NCBI RefSeq assembly: GCF_013009075.1
Contig: NZ_CP053108.1
Location: 1,240,001 to 1,304,000 of the forward strand
Direction of reading: 5' to 3'
DNA from: Halomonas sp. TA22
Lineage (GTDB): Bacteria > Pseudomonadota > Gammaproteobacteria > Pseudomonadales > Halomonadaceae
Length of the DNA stretch: 64,000 bases
In this document: piece by piece, positions 36,302 to 45,723 of the stretch
Layout: every line of letters begins with the position of its first letter
Position numbering within the stretch: position 1 is the stretch's first letter
The notes under the pieces: model-generated
What the model saw: the letters and a program-made list of their open reading frames with translations, nothing else
What the model was told of the DNA's origin: nothing
The model's database searches: none
Position numbers and translations under genes: made by a program

Positions 36302-37708
36302 TCAGATCGGCGGCAGCCAGAGCATGCGCGCCGCGACCAGCACGAGCGAAGCGCTGATAAGCCATGGCCATGGGGTCGGCAACAGCGCCCGATGAGCAAA
36401 GCGATGGTAACTGACGCGTACCAGGGCGCAGGCCACCAGGCCCAGTAGCGCGCCGCCGATCAGATCGCTGGCCCAGTGAACGCCGAGCGTCAGGCGCGAG
36501 AGTGCCATGGGCACGGCGAACAGGATGGCAAGCCAGTAGATCCAGAAGCGCCAGCGCGGCGGCAGCTCCTGTGCGATGAAGGCGGCCGCCAGGCCGTAGA
36601 GCACCACTGCCGTGGAGGTGTGAGCGCTGGGGTAGGCCATGGAGCCCATCAAGTAGTCGGGGGTGCCGGGGCGCTCACGCCCGGCCAAGTGCTTGAACAG
36701 CGTATTGGCCACGGCAATGCCGCCTAGACCGGCAGCCAGGTGGATGAACGCTGCGAGATGGCGGGCCCATAGCAGCCATAACCCCCAGGGCAGGACAAGG
36801 GCGAGCGCGCCGTAGGTATCACCGAGTCTGGCCATGAATTCGCTGGCCCCACTCAGCCACGGCCGCTCGATGGCATCGACCAGCGCCTGGATCTGCAGAT
36901 CCATGGGCAGCGGCCCCTGATGCTCGAGTACCAGCAGTGTCCATAGGCATAGCGCGATCAGCGAGACGAACAGCAGCAGTAGCGAGGCCAGCGGGAATTC
37001 GCCTCGCGGCCGTCGGCTGCGCAGGCGCATCCACAGCCGGCGCCGCCAGGGCTTGCCGCGCGCCAGCCTCGCCATGAAGGCATACACGCGTCCCCCACGC
37101 GCCAGCTGTTGGCGCAGCCAGGAGAAAGTTAGCGCGAGTAGGGCGATGGTGCCGCCGAGAGCGATCAGCCACTGCTGGGTGCCGGGCGGAATGTTCAACA
37201 ATTGCTGCCAGGTGCGGCCCAGCAGATAGCCGGGCAGCACGTAGGCGGGTGCCCAGAGCAGGGCGGAGAGCAGCGAGGCCCAGAAAAACGCCAAGGGTGA
37301 CATGTGCAGCATGCCGGCGATCAGCGGCATGATCGGGCGCACCGGCCCGACGAAGCGGGCAAATATCACCGACAGGGTGCCGTAGCGCTGGAAGAAGCGT
37401 GCCCCGCGGGCAAGCCATTCGGGATGACGGTAGAAGGGCCAGAGCCTTGGAATTCGCTCGCGCTGGGTATGGCCCAGGGCGAAGCTCAATCCGTCGCCGG
37501 CGAGGGCGCCGAAGAAAGCGGCGGCAATGACCCAGGCTGCGCTCAGCTCCTGATGTCCGGCCAACGAGGCTGCCGCCGTCATCAGCACCACGCCCGGAAG
37601 TATCAAGCCGACCACGGCTAGACACTCGAGCAGCGCGATCAGGGCCACGATCAGCAGCAGCAGCGAGGGTGAGGGGGTCAGCTGATAGAGCCAGTCGGCA
37701 ATATTCAA
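36302..37708 (-). CDS. DedA-family / PAP2 phosphatase fusion protein
   Basis: A 468-residue polytopic protein. The N-terminal half is a DedA (SNARE-associated) domain, a family of lipid flippases, with LPGVVLMTAAASLAGH, the ARFVGPVRPIMPLIAGMLHM re-entrant motif and membrane helices. The C-terminal half (about 260-468) is a type 2 phosphatidic-acid phosphatase with all three motifs: KHLAGRERP, PSAHTST and SRLTLGVHWASD. Together they suggest recycling of undecaprenyl pyrophosphate or another lipid. I start at TTG 37708, which overlaps the upstream stop (TTGA) and has GGAGA upstream; an in-frame ATG at 37768 is possible. It is the last gene of a three-gene overlapping operon. Confidence 0.88.
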   Translation of the reverse strand: MNIADWLYQLTPSPSLLLLIVALIALLECLAVVGLILPGVVLMTAAASLAGHQELSAAWVIAAAFFGALAGDGLSFALGHTQRERIPRLWPFYRHPEWLARGARFFQRYGTLSVIFARFVGPVRPIMPLIAGMLHMSPLAFFWASLLSALLWAPAYVLPGYLLGRTWQQLLNIPPGTQQWLIALGGTIALLALTFSWLRQQLARGGRVYAFMARLARGKPWRRRLWMRLRSRRPRGEFPLASLLLLFVSLIALCLWTLLVLEHQGPLPMDLQIQALVDAIERPWLSGASEFMARLGDTYGALALVLPWGLWLLWARHLAAFIHLAAGLGGIAVANTLFKHLAGRERPGTPDYLMGSMAYPSAHTSTAVVLYGLAAAFIAQELPPRWRFWIYWLAILFAVPMALSRLTLGVHWASDLIGGALLGLVACALVRVSYHRFAHRALLPTPWPWLISASLVLVAARMLWLPPI

Positions 37709-38649
37709 GCTGGGGTCTCCATCAGTGCCAGGCCCTTGACATGGAGGCGCTGCTCGAAGGTATGCCATTTCTCACCAGCGTGGGTAGAGCACACCCCGAT
37801 ACGCGCGGTCAGCGGGCCGGTTTCGGCCAGCACGGTGGCCTCGAGCGCCGTAAGAAGGCGATTGCGGACCATCAACGCTCCATTCTCGCCGGTATCGGGG
37901 AGCACAAGCCAGAACAGCGTCGGGCCGGCACGGCCGAGACTGTCGTGTGCCCGACATGTCTGCAGCGCCACTACACAGAAACGTTGCAGCAGTGCCAACC
38001 GTAGCCGGGAGCCGAACTGCTCGCGAGCCATCTCCAGCTGCGGTAGGTGGATCAGCAATATGCTCAAACGCTGCTTGAGCAGCTCTGCACGGGCTACCTC
38101 GCTGTCGATTCGCTCGGTGATGGCTTCGCTGTTCAAGGCGCTGCACTCGGGATCATCCGGGGCGGTGGCCCGGAACAGTACGCGCTGGCGCAACTGCTCC
38201 CAGGGGGCGAGGGCACCGAGAATCACGATGGCCAGGTAGGCCACGCCCAGAGCGGGACGCAGCTGACCGTCATCGAGCAGCAGCAACCAGACCGGCGCGA
38301 GCAGAAGGTTGAGCAGCATCGCCGGAGCAAGAGGCAGCATCAGCAATGCCAGCGCCGGGGGAAGCCCCAGCCACAAGGTGTTGCCGCCTACGCTGTCGGA
38401 CAGCTCGACGGCGATCATCAGGTAACAGCAGACCAGTACCAGATAAGCCGACAGGCGGTGGCTTTGTTGATTGAGGTATTGCAGCAGAGCGGAGGTCAGC
38501 AGGAGAAGTGCCAGCAGTACCGGCAGCAGTATCAGCGAGTAGGCGCCCATCAGGTAGTGCCAGGCGGCATAACCTGCCATCATCAGGCTTCCGCTCAGGT
38601 AGACGAGTGCGAACAGACGCGATGGCCAGAGGGTGTTGTCGTCATGCAT
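37705..38649 (-). CDS. Membrane protein with degenerate GGDEF-like C-terminus (second of pair)
   Basis: A 314-residue protein with about six membrane helices in its first 150 residues (SGSLMMAGYAAWHYLMGAYS; LPPALALLMLPLAPAMLLNL), then a soluble domain from about 175. That domain has the outline of a GGDEF fold (RLSILLIHLPQLEMAREQFG, then LLQRFCVVALQTCRAHDSLG, then TLFWLVLPDTGENGALMVRN) but the active-site GGDEF is RAGPTLFW, so it should not make c-di-GMP. It overlaps its upstream neighbour by eight bases and the downstream DedA-PAP2 gene by four. Family not recognised. Confidence 0.72.
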   Translation of the reverse strand: MHDDNTLWPSRLFALVYLSGSLMMAGYAAWHYLMGAYSLILLPVLLALLLLTSALLQYLNQQSHRLSAYLVLVCCYLMIAVELSDSVGGNTLWLGLPPALALLMLPLAPAMLLNLLLAPVWLLLLDDGQLRPALGVAYLAIVILGALAPWEQLRQRVLFRATAPDDPECSALNSEAITERIDSEVARAELLKQRLSILLIHLPQLEMAREQFGSRLRLALLQRFCVVALQTCRAHDSLGRAGPTLFWLVLPDTGENGALMVRNRLLTALEATVLAETGPLTARIGVCSTHAGEKWHTFEQRLHVKGLALMETPA

Positions 38650-39505
38650 GAGGCGCGGTTTCCTTGATCACGACCAGGGGCTCGCGCTGATGATCGAGGG
38701 CCCGGCACTGCGCGGCGAGGGAGAAGGATTGGGCGAGCGAAACGGCACGCGCCTTGAGCGGACCCTGGAGCGCACCGAGTATGGCGCTTCTTCGCTCGGC
38801 GGCATGACGGGGATCGGGGCTCAGCAGCAGCACCGCCAGAGTGCTGCGATCGAGCCGGTAGCAGGACTCGTATCGTTCGGTGGTGTTGCCCAATTGCCGG
38901 GCCATGGCCCAGCAGCGCTGGCGGCTGGTGCGCAGTAGCAACAGCTCGGAGTGGGCCTCTTCTCGATCGCTACGGCCGCTTTCGCGACTCAGGTCGAGAT
39001 TGAGCTGGCGTGCCGACCACAGGCGCATGCCGGGAATCAGCCGCAAACGCCGCCCCATGTCCTGCCAAAGCGGGCGTAGCAGCATGGCCCGGGCAAGCCC
39101 CAGCACCATCAGGGCGGTAAGAATCAGCCCGGCCAGTGCGGCCTGTTCCAGCTCGAGCGACCCCTGTATCTGCCACCAGCCAAAGCCTCCCAGGATGACG
39201 TTGAGCAGGATCATCCAGCCGGGTTGTGGCAGCATCATCAATAGCGGAAAGGCCCACAGCCAGATGCTGAACCCTTGAGGGTCGGCCCATAGCAGGCCCG
39301 CCAGCAGCAGGCTTGGAACCATTTGCCAGGGCGTGCGAGCGGGCCAGCGATAGCTCATGTGAAACAGAGCGGCGGTGATGACCAGCCACAGCACGGCAAC
39401 CATCAGCAGCGGCCGCGTCACCTCGGAGGCGACGTACAGCATCATGATGGCGAGCAGCGCGGCGCCTATCAGTAAGGCGAGACGAAAGCTTCCGACTTTG
39501 TACAT
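38642..39505 (-). CDS. Membrane protein with degenerate GGDEF-like C-terminus (first of pair)
   Basis: A 287-residue protein built like its downstream neighbour: several hydrophobic helices in residues 8-150 (LLIGAALLAIMMLYVASEVT; LLMVAVLWLVITAALFHMSY) and a soluble part from about 170 (LRLIPGMRLWSARQLNLDLS, then ELLLLRTSRQRCWAMARQLG, then YRLDRSTLAVLLLSPDPRHA). The soluble part aligns in pattern with GGDEF domains but lacks the motif and the metal-binding aspartates. Start is ATG 39505; the gene opens the operon that ends with the DedA-PAP2 fusion. Function unknown, possibly a scaffold or sensor for lipid phosphatase activity. Confidence 0.65.
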   Translation of the reverse strand: MYKVGSFRLALLIGAALLAIMMLYVASEVTRPLLMVAVLWLVITAALFHMSYRWPARTPWQMVPSLLLAGLLWADPQGFSIWLWAFPLLMMLPQPGWMILLNVILGGFGWWQIQGSLELEQAALAGLILTALMVLGLARAMLLRPLWQDMGRRLRLIPGMRLWSARQLNLDLSRESGRSDREEAHSELLLLRTSRQRCWAMARQLGNTTERYESCYRLDRSTLAVLLLSPDPRHAAERRSAILGALQGPLKARAVSLAQSFSLAAQCRALDHQREPLVVIKETAPHA

Positions 39506-39593
39506 GCTCTCCCTGGTGGCTTACCATTGGCCCTTGAATGCTGCGGCTCATTATAACGATCAGCCGGTCGACTACGAGGAGACAGTCTAGGGC

Positions 39594-40877
39594 ATGTCAC
39601 GACATTTCACTTCTCACATTAGCGATGTCGAGACGTACATGATACAGCTGGGCCAGGCTGCTCGGTCTGCCAGTGCTGTCATGCGTCGTCAAGAGACCGC
39701 GGTAAAGAATGCTGCCTTGCTGGCCACGGCGCGGCAACTCGAAGCCTTGCGGCAGGCGCTGCTCGAGGCCAACGCCCGCGATCTGGCACGTGGGCGCGAC
39801 GCCGGCCTGGACGCGGCACTGCTCGACCGGCTCGCCCTCGATGACAAGCGTATCGATGCGATGATCGAGGGGCTCGAACAGGTCGCTGCCCTGCCTGATC
39901 CGGTGGGGGAGATCGATGGCATGCGCTCGCGCCCCAGCGGCATTCAGGTCGGCCAGATGCGCGTGCCGCTCGGCGTCATCGGTATCATCTACGAATCGCG
40001 CCCCAATGTGACCGTGGAAGCCGCCAGCCTATGCCTCAAGTCGGGGAATGCCTGCATCCTGCGTGGGGGGTCCGAGGCGCGCGAGAGCAATGCTGCCATC
40101 GCTGCGTGCCTGGCGGCAGGGCTTGCCGAGGCGGGGCTTCCGGAGGGGGCGGTGCAGGTCGTCGCCACCACCGATCGCGCCGCGGTGGGGCGGCTGATCG
40201 CGATGCCGGAATATGTCGATGTGATCATTCCGCGAGGCGGAAAATCGCTGATCGAGCGAATCTCCCGCGAGGCGAAGGTGCCGGTGATCAAGCATCTCGA
40301 TGGCATCTGTCATGTCTATATCGACGCCACGGCGGACCTCGACAAGGCGCTCGCCATCGCGGTGAATGCCAAGACACACCGGTATGGCACCTGCAACACC
40401 ATGGAGACGCTGCTGCTCGATGCCGCCATCGCATCCGAACTGTTACCAAGACTGGCTGGCGCCTACGCCGAGCATGAAGTCGAGTTGCGCGGCTGCGCTC
40501 GCACCCGCGAGATTCTACCAAGCGTCATGCCGGCAAGCGTCGAGGATTGGCAGACCGAGTACCTGGCGCCGATCCTGGCGATTCGCGTAGTCGATGGCCT
40601 CGATGAGGCAATGACGCATATCGAGCGCTACGGCTCGCATCATACCGACGCCATCGTCACCGAGAGCTATACGCTGGCGCGGCGCTTCATGGCGGAGGTC
40701 GACTCTAGCTCGGTGATCGTCAATGCCTCGACGCGTTTCGCCGACGGCTTCGAGTATGGGTTGGGGGCGGAGATCGGCATCTCCACCGACAAGCTGCATG
40801 CGCGTGGTCCGGTTGGCCTTGAGGGCCTGACCACCCGCAAGTACGTGGTTCTGGGAGACGGTCACGTTCGTGGCTGA
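39594..40877 (+). CDS. proA: Gamma-glutamyl phosphate reductase
   Basis: Second step of proline synthesis, also important for osmoprotection. The 427-residue protein has [20 protein letters not shown], the NAD(P)-binding [12 protein letters not shown], the catalytic cysteine in [15 protein letters not shown] (about 267) and [21 protein letters not shown] Met-rich N-terminal extension of about 15 residues makes an internal start (ATG at 39639, [12 protein letters not shown]) also plausible. nadD starts inside its last codons. Confidence 0.95.
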   Translation: MSRHFTSHISDVETYMIQLGQAARSASAVMRRQETAVKNAALLATARQLEALRQALLEANARDLARGRDAGLDAALLDRLALDDKRIDAMIEGLEQVAALPDPVGEIDGMRSRPSGIQVGQMRVPLGVIGIIYESRPNVTVEAASLCLKSGNACILRGGSEARESNAAIAACLAAGLAEAGLPEGAVQVVATTDRAAVGRLIAMPEYVDVIIPRGGKSLIERISREAKVPVIKHLDGICHVYIDATADLDKALAIAVNAKTHRYGTCNTMETLLLDAAIASELLPRLAGAYAEHEVELRGCARTREILPSVMPASVEDWQTEYLAPILAIRVVDGLDEAMTHIERYGSHHTDAIVTESYTLARRFMAEVDSSSVIVNASTRFADGFEYGLGAEIGISTDKLHARGPVGLEGLTTRKYVVLGDGHVRG

Positions 40878-41541
40878 TCGCGATGGTGCTGCCGATCGCC
40901 CCGTTCGCGTGGCGATGTTTGGCGGCACCTTCGATCCGGTGCATCTGGGCCATCTGCGCAGTGCACTGGAGTTGCGCGAGGCACTGGCGCTGGATCGCGT
41001 GCATATGATTCCTTCGCACCTGCCTCCTCATCGGGCGGCGCCCGGTGTGTCGAGCGATGAACGGCTGGCGTTGCTGCGTGCCGGTATCGGCGATACGCCG
41101 GGGCTGGTCGCCGACGATCGTGAACTCCTCCGCCCCGGCCCATCCTATTCGGTGGATACCCTGGCAAGCCTGCGCCACGAGCTGGGGCCGGAGGCGCGAC
41201 TGGTCATGACGCTGGGCTACGACGCCTTCCTCAAGCTCATCTCCTGGCGCGATCCTCAGGGGCTCTTCGCCCGGGCTCATCTGGTGGTCATCGAGAGGCC
41301 CGGCCATGACGAACCTCTCGGGGCCGAATTGATCGAACTGCTGGCCGACCGGGAGGTCAAGACAATCGAGGCGCTGTTCGCTTCTCCAGCGGGTCGTCTG
41401 TTGCGGCTGGCCCTGCCTACCCGTATGGCGATCTCCGCCACCGCGATCCGTCAACGGCTTGCCAGTGACGACAGTGTTCGCTACCTGCTGCCTGAGGCGG
41501 TGCTTGCGCGTATCATGTCTCGCCGTCTCTACCGACGCTAG
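40870..41541 (+). CDS. nadD: Nicotinate-nucleotide adenylyltransferase
   Basis: Transfers AMP to nicotinate mononucleotide for NAD synthesis. The 223-residue protein has the nucleotidyltransferase signature [29 protein letters not shown], the [15 protein letters not shown] and [20 protein letters not shown] (the ISxTxIR motif). GTG 40870 overlaps the proA stop by eight bases, so the two are coupled, and rsfS follows about 100 bases later. Confidence 0.95.
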   Translation: MADRDGAADRPVRVAMFGGTFDPVHLGHLRSALELREALALDRVHMIPSHLPPHRAAPGVSSDERLALLRAGIGDTPGLVADDRELLRPGPSYSVDTLASLRHELGPEARLVMTLGYDAFLKLISWRDPQGLFARAHLVVIERPGHDEPLGAELIELLADREVKTIEALFASPAGRLLRLALPTRMAISATAIRQRLASDDSVRYLLPEAVLARIMSRRLYRR

Positions 41542-41637
41542 CTACCTGCAGGGTGCGAACTTGTTGCTCTGTACGCTGCTTTGGAACTTCCAAGCAGGTA
41601 GAATGTCGAGGAACGGATCGATTACCCAAGAGGAGTT

Positions 41638-42000
41638 ATGCATATCGACGCACTCAAGAACCTGGTGGTGGAAGCGCTGGAAGATCTCAAGGCGCAGGAC
41701 ATCACCATCCTGGACGTTTCCAAGCTGACCAGCGTGACCGATCTCATGCTGGTGGCCAGTGGAACCTCCAGTCGTCATGTGGCGGCCATGGCCAACAATG
41801 TGGTGGAGAAAGCCAAGGCCCAGGGCATTCAGCCGTTGGGGGTAGAGGGGCAGCCGGGGGCCGAGTGGGTGCTGGTCGATCTTGGCGATCTGGTGGTGCA
41901 CGTGATGCAGGTCGAAACTCGCCGCCTCTACGATCTCGAGCGGCTATGGGCCGACCTGCCCAGCGACATCGATGTCGAGGTGCGCGGGGAGCGGGCGTGA
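41638..42000 (+). CDS. rsfS: Ribosome silencing factor RsfS
   Basis: RsfS binds ribosomal protein L14 and blocks subunit joining in slow growth. The 120-residue protein has [20 protein letters not shown], the [20 protein letters not shown] block and [19 protein letters not shown], all standard for the family. AGGAG lies five bases before the ATG. It overlaps rlmH in a GTGA junction. Confidence 0.96.
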   Translation: MHIDALKNLVVEALEDLKAQDITILDVSKLTSVTDLMLVASGTSSRHVAAMANNVVEKAKAQGIQPLGVEGQPGAEWVLVDLGDLVVHVMQVETRRLYDLERLWADLPSDIDVEVRGERA

Positions 42001-42464
42001 AGCTAAGGCTCATGGCGGTGGGCACCAAGATGCCGGAGTGGGTCGAGCGGGGAGTGGAGGAGTACCGCAAGCGCCTGCCGCGTGACTTCGCCCTCGAGAT
42101 CGTCGAGATCGCCCCGGGCGCGAGGGGCAAGAACGCCGATGTGGCACGCGCCATCGCCCAGGAGGGCGAGCGAATTCGCGAACGGCTCAAGGGCACCGAG
42201 TGGCTGGTGGCCCTTGAAGTGGGTGGCCATCCCTGGAGTACCGAGCAGCTGACGACCCAGGCTGAGTCCTGGCGCCTCGAGGGCCGCGACGTCGCGCTGC
42301 TGGTAGGCGGTCCGGACGGCCTGGAGCCCTCGCTCTCGGCCAGTGCCGACCAGCGCTGGTCGCTGTCACCGCTGACGCTGCCTCACCCGCTTGTGCGGAT
42401 CGTGCTCGCCGAGCAGCTCTATCGGGCCTGGACGCTGCTGGTGGGACATCCTTACCACCGCTGA
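41997..42464 (+). CDS. rlmH: 23S rRNA pseudouridine-1915 N3-methyltransferase
   Basis: RlmH methylates the pseudouridine at position 1915 in 23S rRNA. The 155-residue SPOUT-type protein begins at GTG 41997 ([20 protein letters not shown]) and shows the trefoil-knot SAM region [22 protein letters not shown] and [20 protein letters not shown], with the ending LLVGHPYHR as in E. coli RlmH. The start overlaps the rsfS stop by four bases. It has the same length as the E. coli enzyme. Confidence 0.95.
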   Translation: MKLRLMAVGTKMPEWVERGVEEYRKRLPRDFALEIVEIAPGARGKNADVARAIAQEGERIRERLKGTEWLVALEVGGHPWSTEQLTTQAESWRLEGRDVALLVGGPDGLEPSLSASADQRWSLSPLTLPHPLVRIVLAEQLYRAWTLLVGHPYHR

Positions 42465-42571
42465 GCACTCTTCCCAGGGCTGCGAGCGCAGTGACGCGTC
42501 ATCGAGTATTGCCGTGGGCCTTGGCTGCGGTGCACCGTAGAGAATGTCAATGAATGTCTTGAGCCAGCGCC

Positions 42572-44479
42572 ATGCGTGATCGCCGCCAGGTATTGAAGAA
42601 CACCCGCCAGGAAGTGCGCATCTTTCGTGTGCGCTCGCTGCTTGCCATCCTGATAGTCGTCTCATTGACTGCGATGATGATGGGGCGCCTGGCCTACCTG
42701 CAGGTCACCCAGCACGAGGTTTACATTACTCGCTCTGAGAAGAATCGGGTACGGGTCGAGCCGCTGCCGCCTAACCGTGGCCTGATCTACGACCGTAATG
42801 GTGAGCTGCTGGCCGAGAATCGGCCCACCTATAACCTGATGATGGTGCGCGAGCGTGTCGAGGACCTCGATGCCACGCTGACGCTTCTCGTCGAGCTGCT
42901 TGATCTACCGGAAGAGGGTGTCGAGGCCTTTCGCGAGCGCTCTCGACAGCGCCAACGGCCATTCCAGCCGGCACTGCTGATCAGCGACCTCAATGAGGAT
43001 CAGATTGCGCAACTGGCGATCAATCGTCACCTCCTGCCTGGCGTGGAAGTCGAGGCGCAACTGCTGCGCTACTATCCCGATGCCGAGGTGATGGCCCATG
43101 CACTTGGGTATGTCGGACGCATCAATGCCGAAGAGCTGCAGACGCTGGATACCGGCAACTATGCCGGCACTCACTTCATCGGCAAGACCGGTGTCGAGCG
43201 CTTCTACGAGAATGAGCTGCATGGCCAGGCGGGGTTGCGCAAGGTCGAGACCAATGCACGGGGCAGGGTATTGCGTGAGCTGGGACGCACTGACCCGGTG
43301 CCGGGGCAGAATCTCACCCTGACCATCGACGCGGGCCTGCAGCGTCTGGCCTATGAGTTGCTCGATGGGCGTCGCGGCTCGATCGTGGCCATCGAGCCCG
43401 CCACTGGCGAGATCCTGGCCATGGTGTCGGCACCCGGTTTCGACAGCAACCGCTTCGTGACCGGCATCGACGTGGCTTCCTACCGGGCGCTTCAGGAGGA
43501 TATCGATCTGCCGCTGTTCAATCGCGCGATTCGCGGCCAGTATCCTCCCGGCTCCACCATCAAGCCGTTCCTGGCGATCGCAGGCCTCTCGGAGGGGATG
43601 ATCACTCCTGAACGGACGATCCACGACCCCGGTTTCTTCCAGCTTCCCAACGACACGCGACGCTACCGCAACTGGCTGCGCTGGGGGCATGGCCGGGTGG
43701 ACATGGAACGCTCGATCGCGGTATCCAACAATACCTACTACTACACGCTGGCTCACGAAATGGGTATCGACAGGCTGCACAATCAGATGAGCCAGTTCGG
43801 TTTCGGACAGCGAGTCGGCTACGATGTGTTCGGCGAGAGCGGGGCCCTGATGCCCTCGCGGGATTGGAAGCGAGCGCGTTTCAATCAGCCCTGGTATCCG
43901 GGCGAGACGATTTCGGTGGGCATCGGCCAGGGGTACTGGCAGATCACGCCGCTGCAGCTTGCCACGGCCACGGCCGTGTTGGCCAATCGTGGTCAGTGGG
44001 CCAAGCCGCGCTTGGCAAAGAGCGTGGGGGACCGGTCGTTGCCCACAGAGCTTCCCGATACGCCGCAGAATATCGAACTGACCAATGAGCAGTGGTGGGA
44101 CCGGGTCTTCTCGGGGGCCGAGAAGGTGCTGACCGGCCATGAGGGGACGGCGCGGCGTACCGGTGTCGGCTTGCAGTATCGCATGGGAGGCAAGTCGGGC
44201 ACCGCCCAGGTCTTCTCGCTTGGCCAGGATCAGAAATACAACGCCGAGGAGCTCGCGGAGCGACTTCGCGACCATGCCCTGTTCATGGCCTTTGCACCAC
44301 TCGAGAATCCGCAGATCGCCGTCTCCGTGATCGTCGAGAACGCGGGGGGCGGCAGTACCCATGCGGCCCATCTGGCGCGGGCCATGACCGATGCCTGGTT
44401 GCTTGGCGACGAGGAGTTGGACGTCGATGAGCTGCGTGAGGCGATGGAAGAGGATAACGGTAGCGTGGCGGGGAATTGA
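42572..44479 (+). CDS. mrdA: Penicillin-binding protein 2 (elongation transpeptidase)
   Basis: PBP2 cross-links peptidoglycan during rod elongation together with RodA. The 635-residue protein has a single N-terminal membrane anchor (about 22-44), the dimerisation pedestal with PNRGLIYDRNGELLAENRPT and the transpeptidase domain with the active-site serine in PPGSTIKPFLAIAG (about 327), the VSNNTYYYTLAH motif and the GKSGTAQV triad. Complete. The start ATG is separated by 107 bases from rlmH; rodA follows three bases after the stop. Confidence 0.96.
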   Translation: MRDRRQVLKNTRQEVRIFRVRSLLAILIVVSLTAMMMGRLAYLQVTQHEVYITRSEKNRVRVEPLPPNRGLIYDRNGELLAENRPTYNLMMVRERVEDLDATLTLLVELLDLPEEGVEAFRERSRQRQRPFQPALLISDLNEDQIAQLAINRHLLPGVEVEAQLLRYYPDAEVMAHALGYVGRINAEELQTLDTGNYAGTHFIGKTGVERFYENELHGQAGLRKVETNARGRVLRELGRTDPVPGQNLTLTIDAGLQRLAYELLDGRRGSIVAIEPATGEILAMVSAPGFDSNRFVTGIDVASYRALQEDIDLPLFNRAIRGQYPPGSTIKPFLAIAGLSEGMITPERTIHDPGFFQLPNDTRRYRNWLRWGHGRVDMERSIAVSNNTYYYTLAHEMGIDRLHNQMSQFGFGQRVGYDVFGESGALMPSRDWKRARFNQPWYPGETISVGIGQGYWQITPLQLATATAVLANRGQWAKPRLAKSVGDRSLPTELPDTPQNIELTNEQWWDRVFSGAEKVLTGHEGTARRTGVGLQYRMGGKSGTAQVFSLGQDQKYNAEELAERLRDHALFMAFAPLENPQIAVSVIVENAGGGSTHAAHLARAMTDAWLLGDEELDVDELREAMEEDNGSVAGN

Positions 44480-44482
44480 CCT

Positions 44483-45643
44483 ATGGCCTTGATTGATCTC
44501 GCCCGCCCACTGCGCGCCCGTCCGGTGCGCCCGCCAGAGAGCGGCATGGCGCGCAGGCGCAGCCTGTGGATGCGCCTGCGTATCGATCCCTGGCTGATGG
44601 CCATGCTGTTGGTGCTCATGCTGGCCGGGCTTGCGGTGCTCTACAGCGCCAGTGGGCAGCGCCTGGAGATGGTCATCGCCCAGGTCACCCGCTTCGGTAT
44701 CGCGCTGGTCACCATGGTGCTGCTGGCACAGCTCTCGCTCACCACGCTGCTGCGCTGGACGCCGTTGCTGTACGGTGCCGCTCTGGCGATGCTGGTGGCG
44801 GTGGAGGTGATTGGTGACATGGGGATGGGGGCCCAGCGCTGGCTGGTAATACCCGGCGTGATACGCTTCCAGCCTTCCGAGCTGATGAAGCTGACCATGC
44901 CGATGATGGTAGCAGCCTACCTCAGTCGTCGCGAGTTGCCTCCCAAGTGGACCGATCTGCTGGTCTGTGCACTGATCATGGCGCTGCCGGTCATGCTGAT
45001 CGCCCGCCAGCCCGATCTCGGCACCTCCCTGCTGGTGACATGCGCGGCTATTTTCGTGGTGCTGCTGGCCGGCTTGTCGTGGCGCTTCATCCTGTTTTTG
45101 GGAGCGACCGCCGGCGCGGCGTTGCCGCTGTTGTGGTTGAACATGCACAACTATCAGCGACAGCGGGTCCTGACTTTTCTCAACCCCGAGAGCGACCCGC
45201 TGGGGGCTGGCTGGAACATCATCCAGTCGACCACCGCCATTGGCAGTGGCGGCCTGCTGGGGAAGGGCTGGCTGCAGGGGACACAGTCGCAGCTGGAGTT
45301 TCTGCCCGAGCGCCATACCGACTTCATCGTCGCGGTGCTTGGCGAGGAGTTCGGGCTGATCGGCATGATCGTCGTGCTGACACTCTACCTGATGATCGTC
45401 AGCCGCGGGTTGTGGCTGGCCAATGCCGCTCAGGACTCCTTCGGCCGCCTGCTGGCGGGCAGCATCATTCTGACCTTCTTCATCTATGTCTTCGTCAACG
45501 TCGGCATGGTCAGCGGGATATTGCCGGTGGTCGGTGTGCCGCTGCCGCTGGTCAGTTATGGGGGCACCTCCAGCGTGACCTTGCTTGCCGGTTTCGGTAT
45601 TCTCATGTCCATTCACGCCCACCGGCGTCTGCTGCCGCGATAG
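44483..45643 (+). CDS. rodA: Rod-shape SEDS peptidoglycan polymerase RodA
   Basis: RodA polymerises glycan strands in partnership with PBP2. The 386-residue protein has about ten hydrophobic helices, QRWLVIPGVIRFQPSELMKL, the ARQPDLGTSLLVTCAAIFVV block, PERHTDFIVAVLGEEFGLIG and NVGMVSGILPVVGVPLPLVS, the signature region of SEDS proteins. The N-terminus is a basic stretch of about 35 residues. It is the second gene of the mrdA-rodA pair, followed by mltB. Confidence 0.95.
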   Translation: MALIDLARPLRARPVRPPESGMARRRSLWMRLRIDPWLMAMLLVLMLAGLAVLYSASGQRLEMVIAQVTRFGIALVTMVLLAQLSLTTLLRWTPLLYGAALAMLVAVEVIGDMGMGAQRWLVIPGVIRFQPSELMKLTMPMMVAAYLSRRELPPKWTDLLVCALIMALPVMLIARQPDLGTSLLVTCAAIFVVLLAGLSWRFILFLGATAGAALPLLWLNMHNYQRQRVLTFLNPESDPLGAGWNIIQSTTAIGSGGLLGKGWLQGTQSQLEFLPERHTDFIVAVLGEEFGLIGMIVVLTLYLMIVSRGLWLANAAQDSFGRLLAGSIILTFFIYVFVNVGMVSGILPVVGVPLPLVSYGGTSSVTLLAGFGILMSIHAHRRLLPR

Positions 45644-45723
45644 CAGCGGTGGTTTCGACAGTTGCAGGCCTGGTTGCCCTTCATAAGGTGCCAGGAGCGC
45701 ATGACCAAGGAGAGCTACAACCG

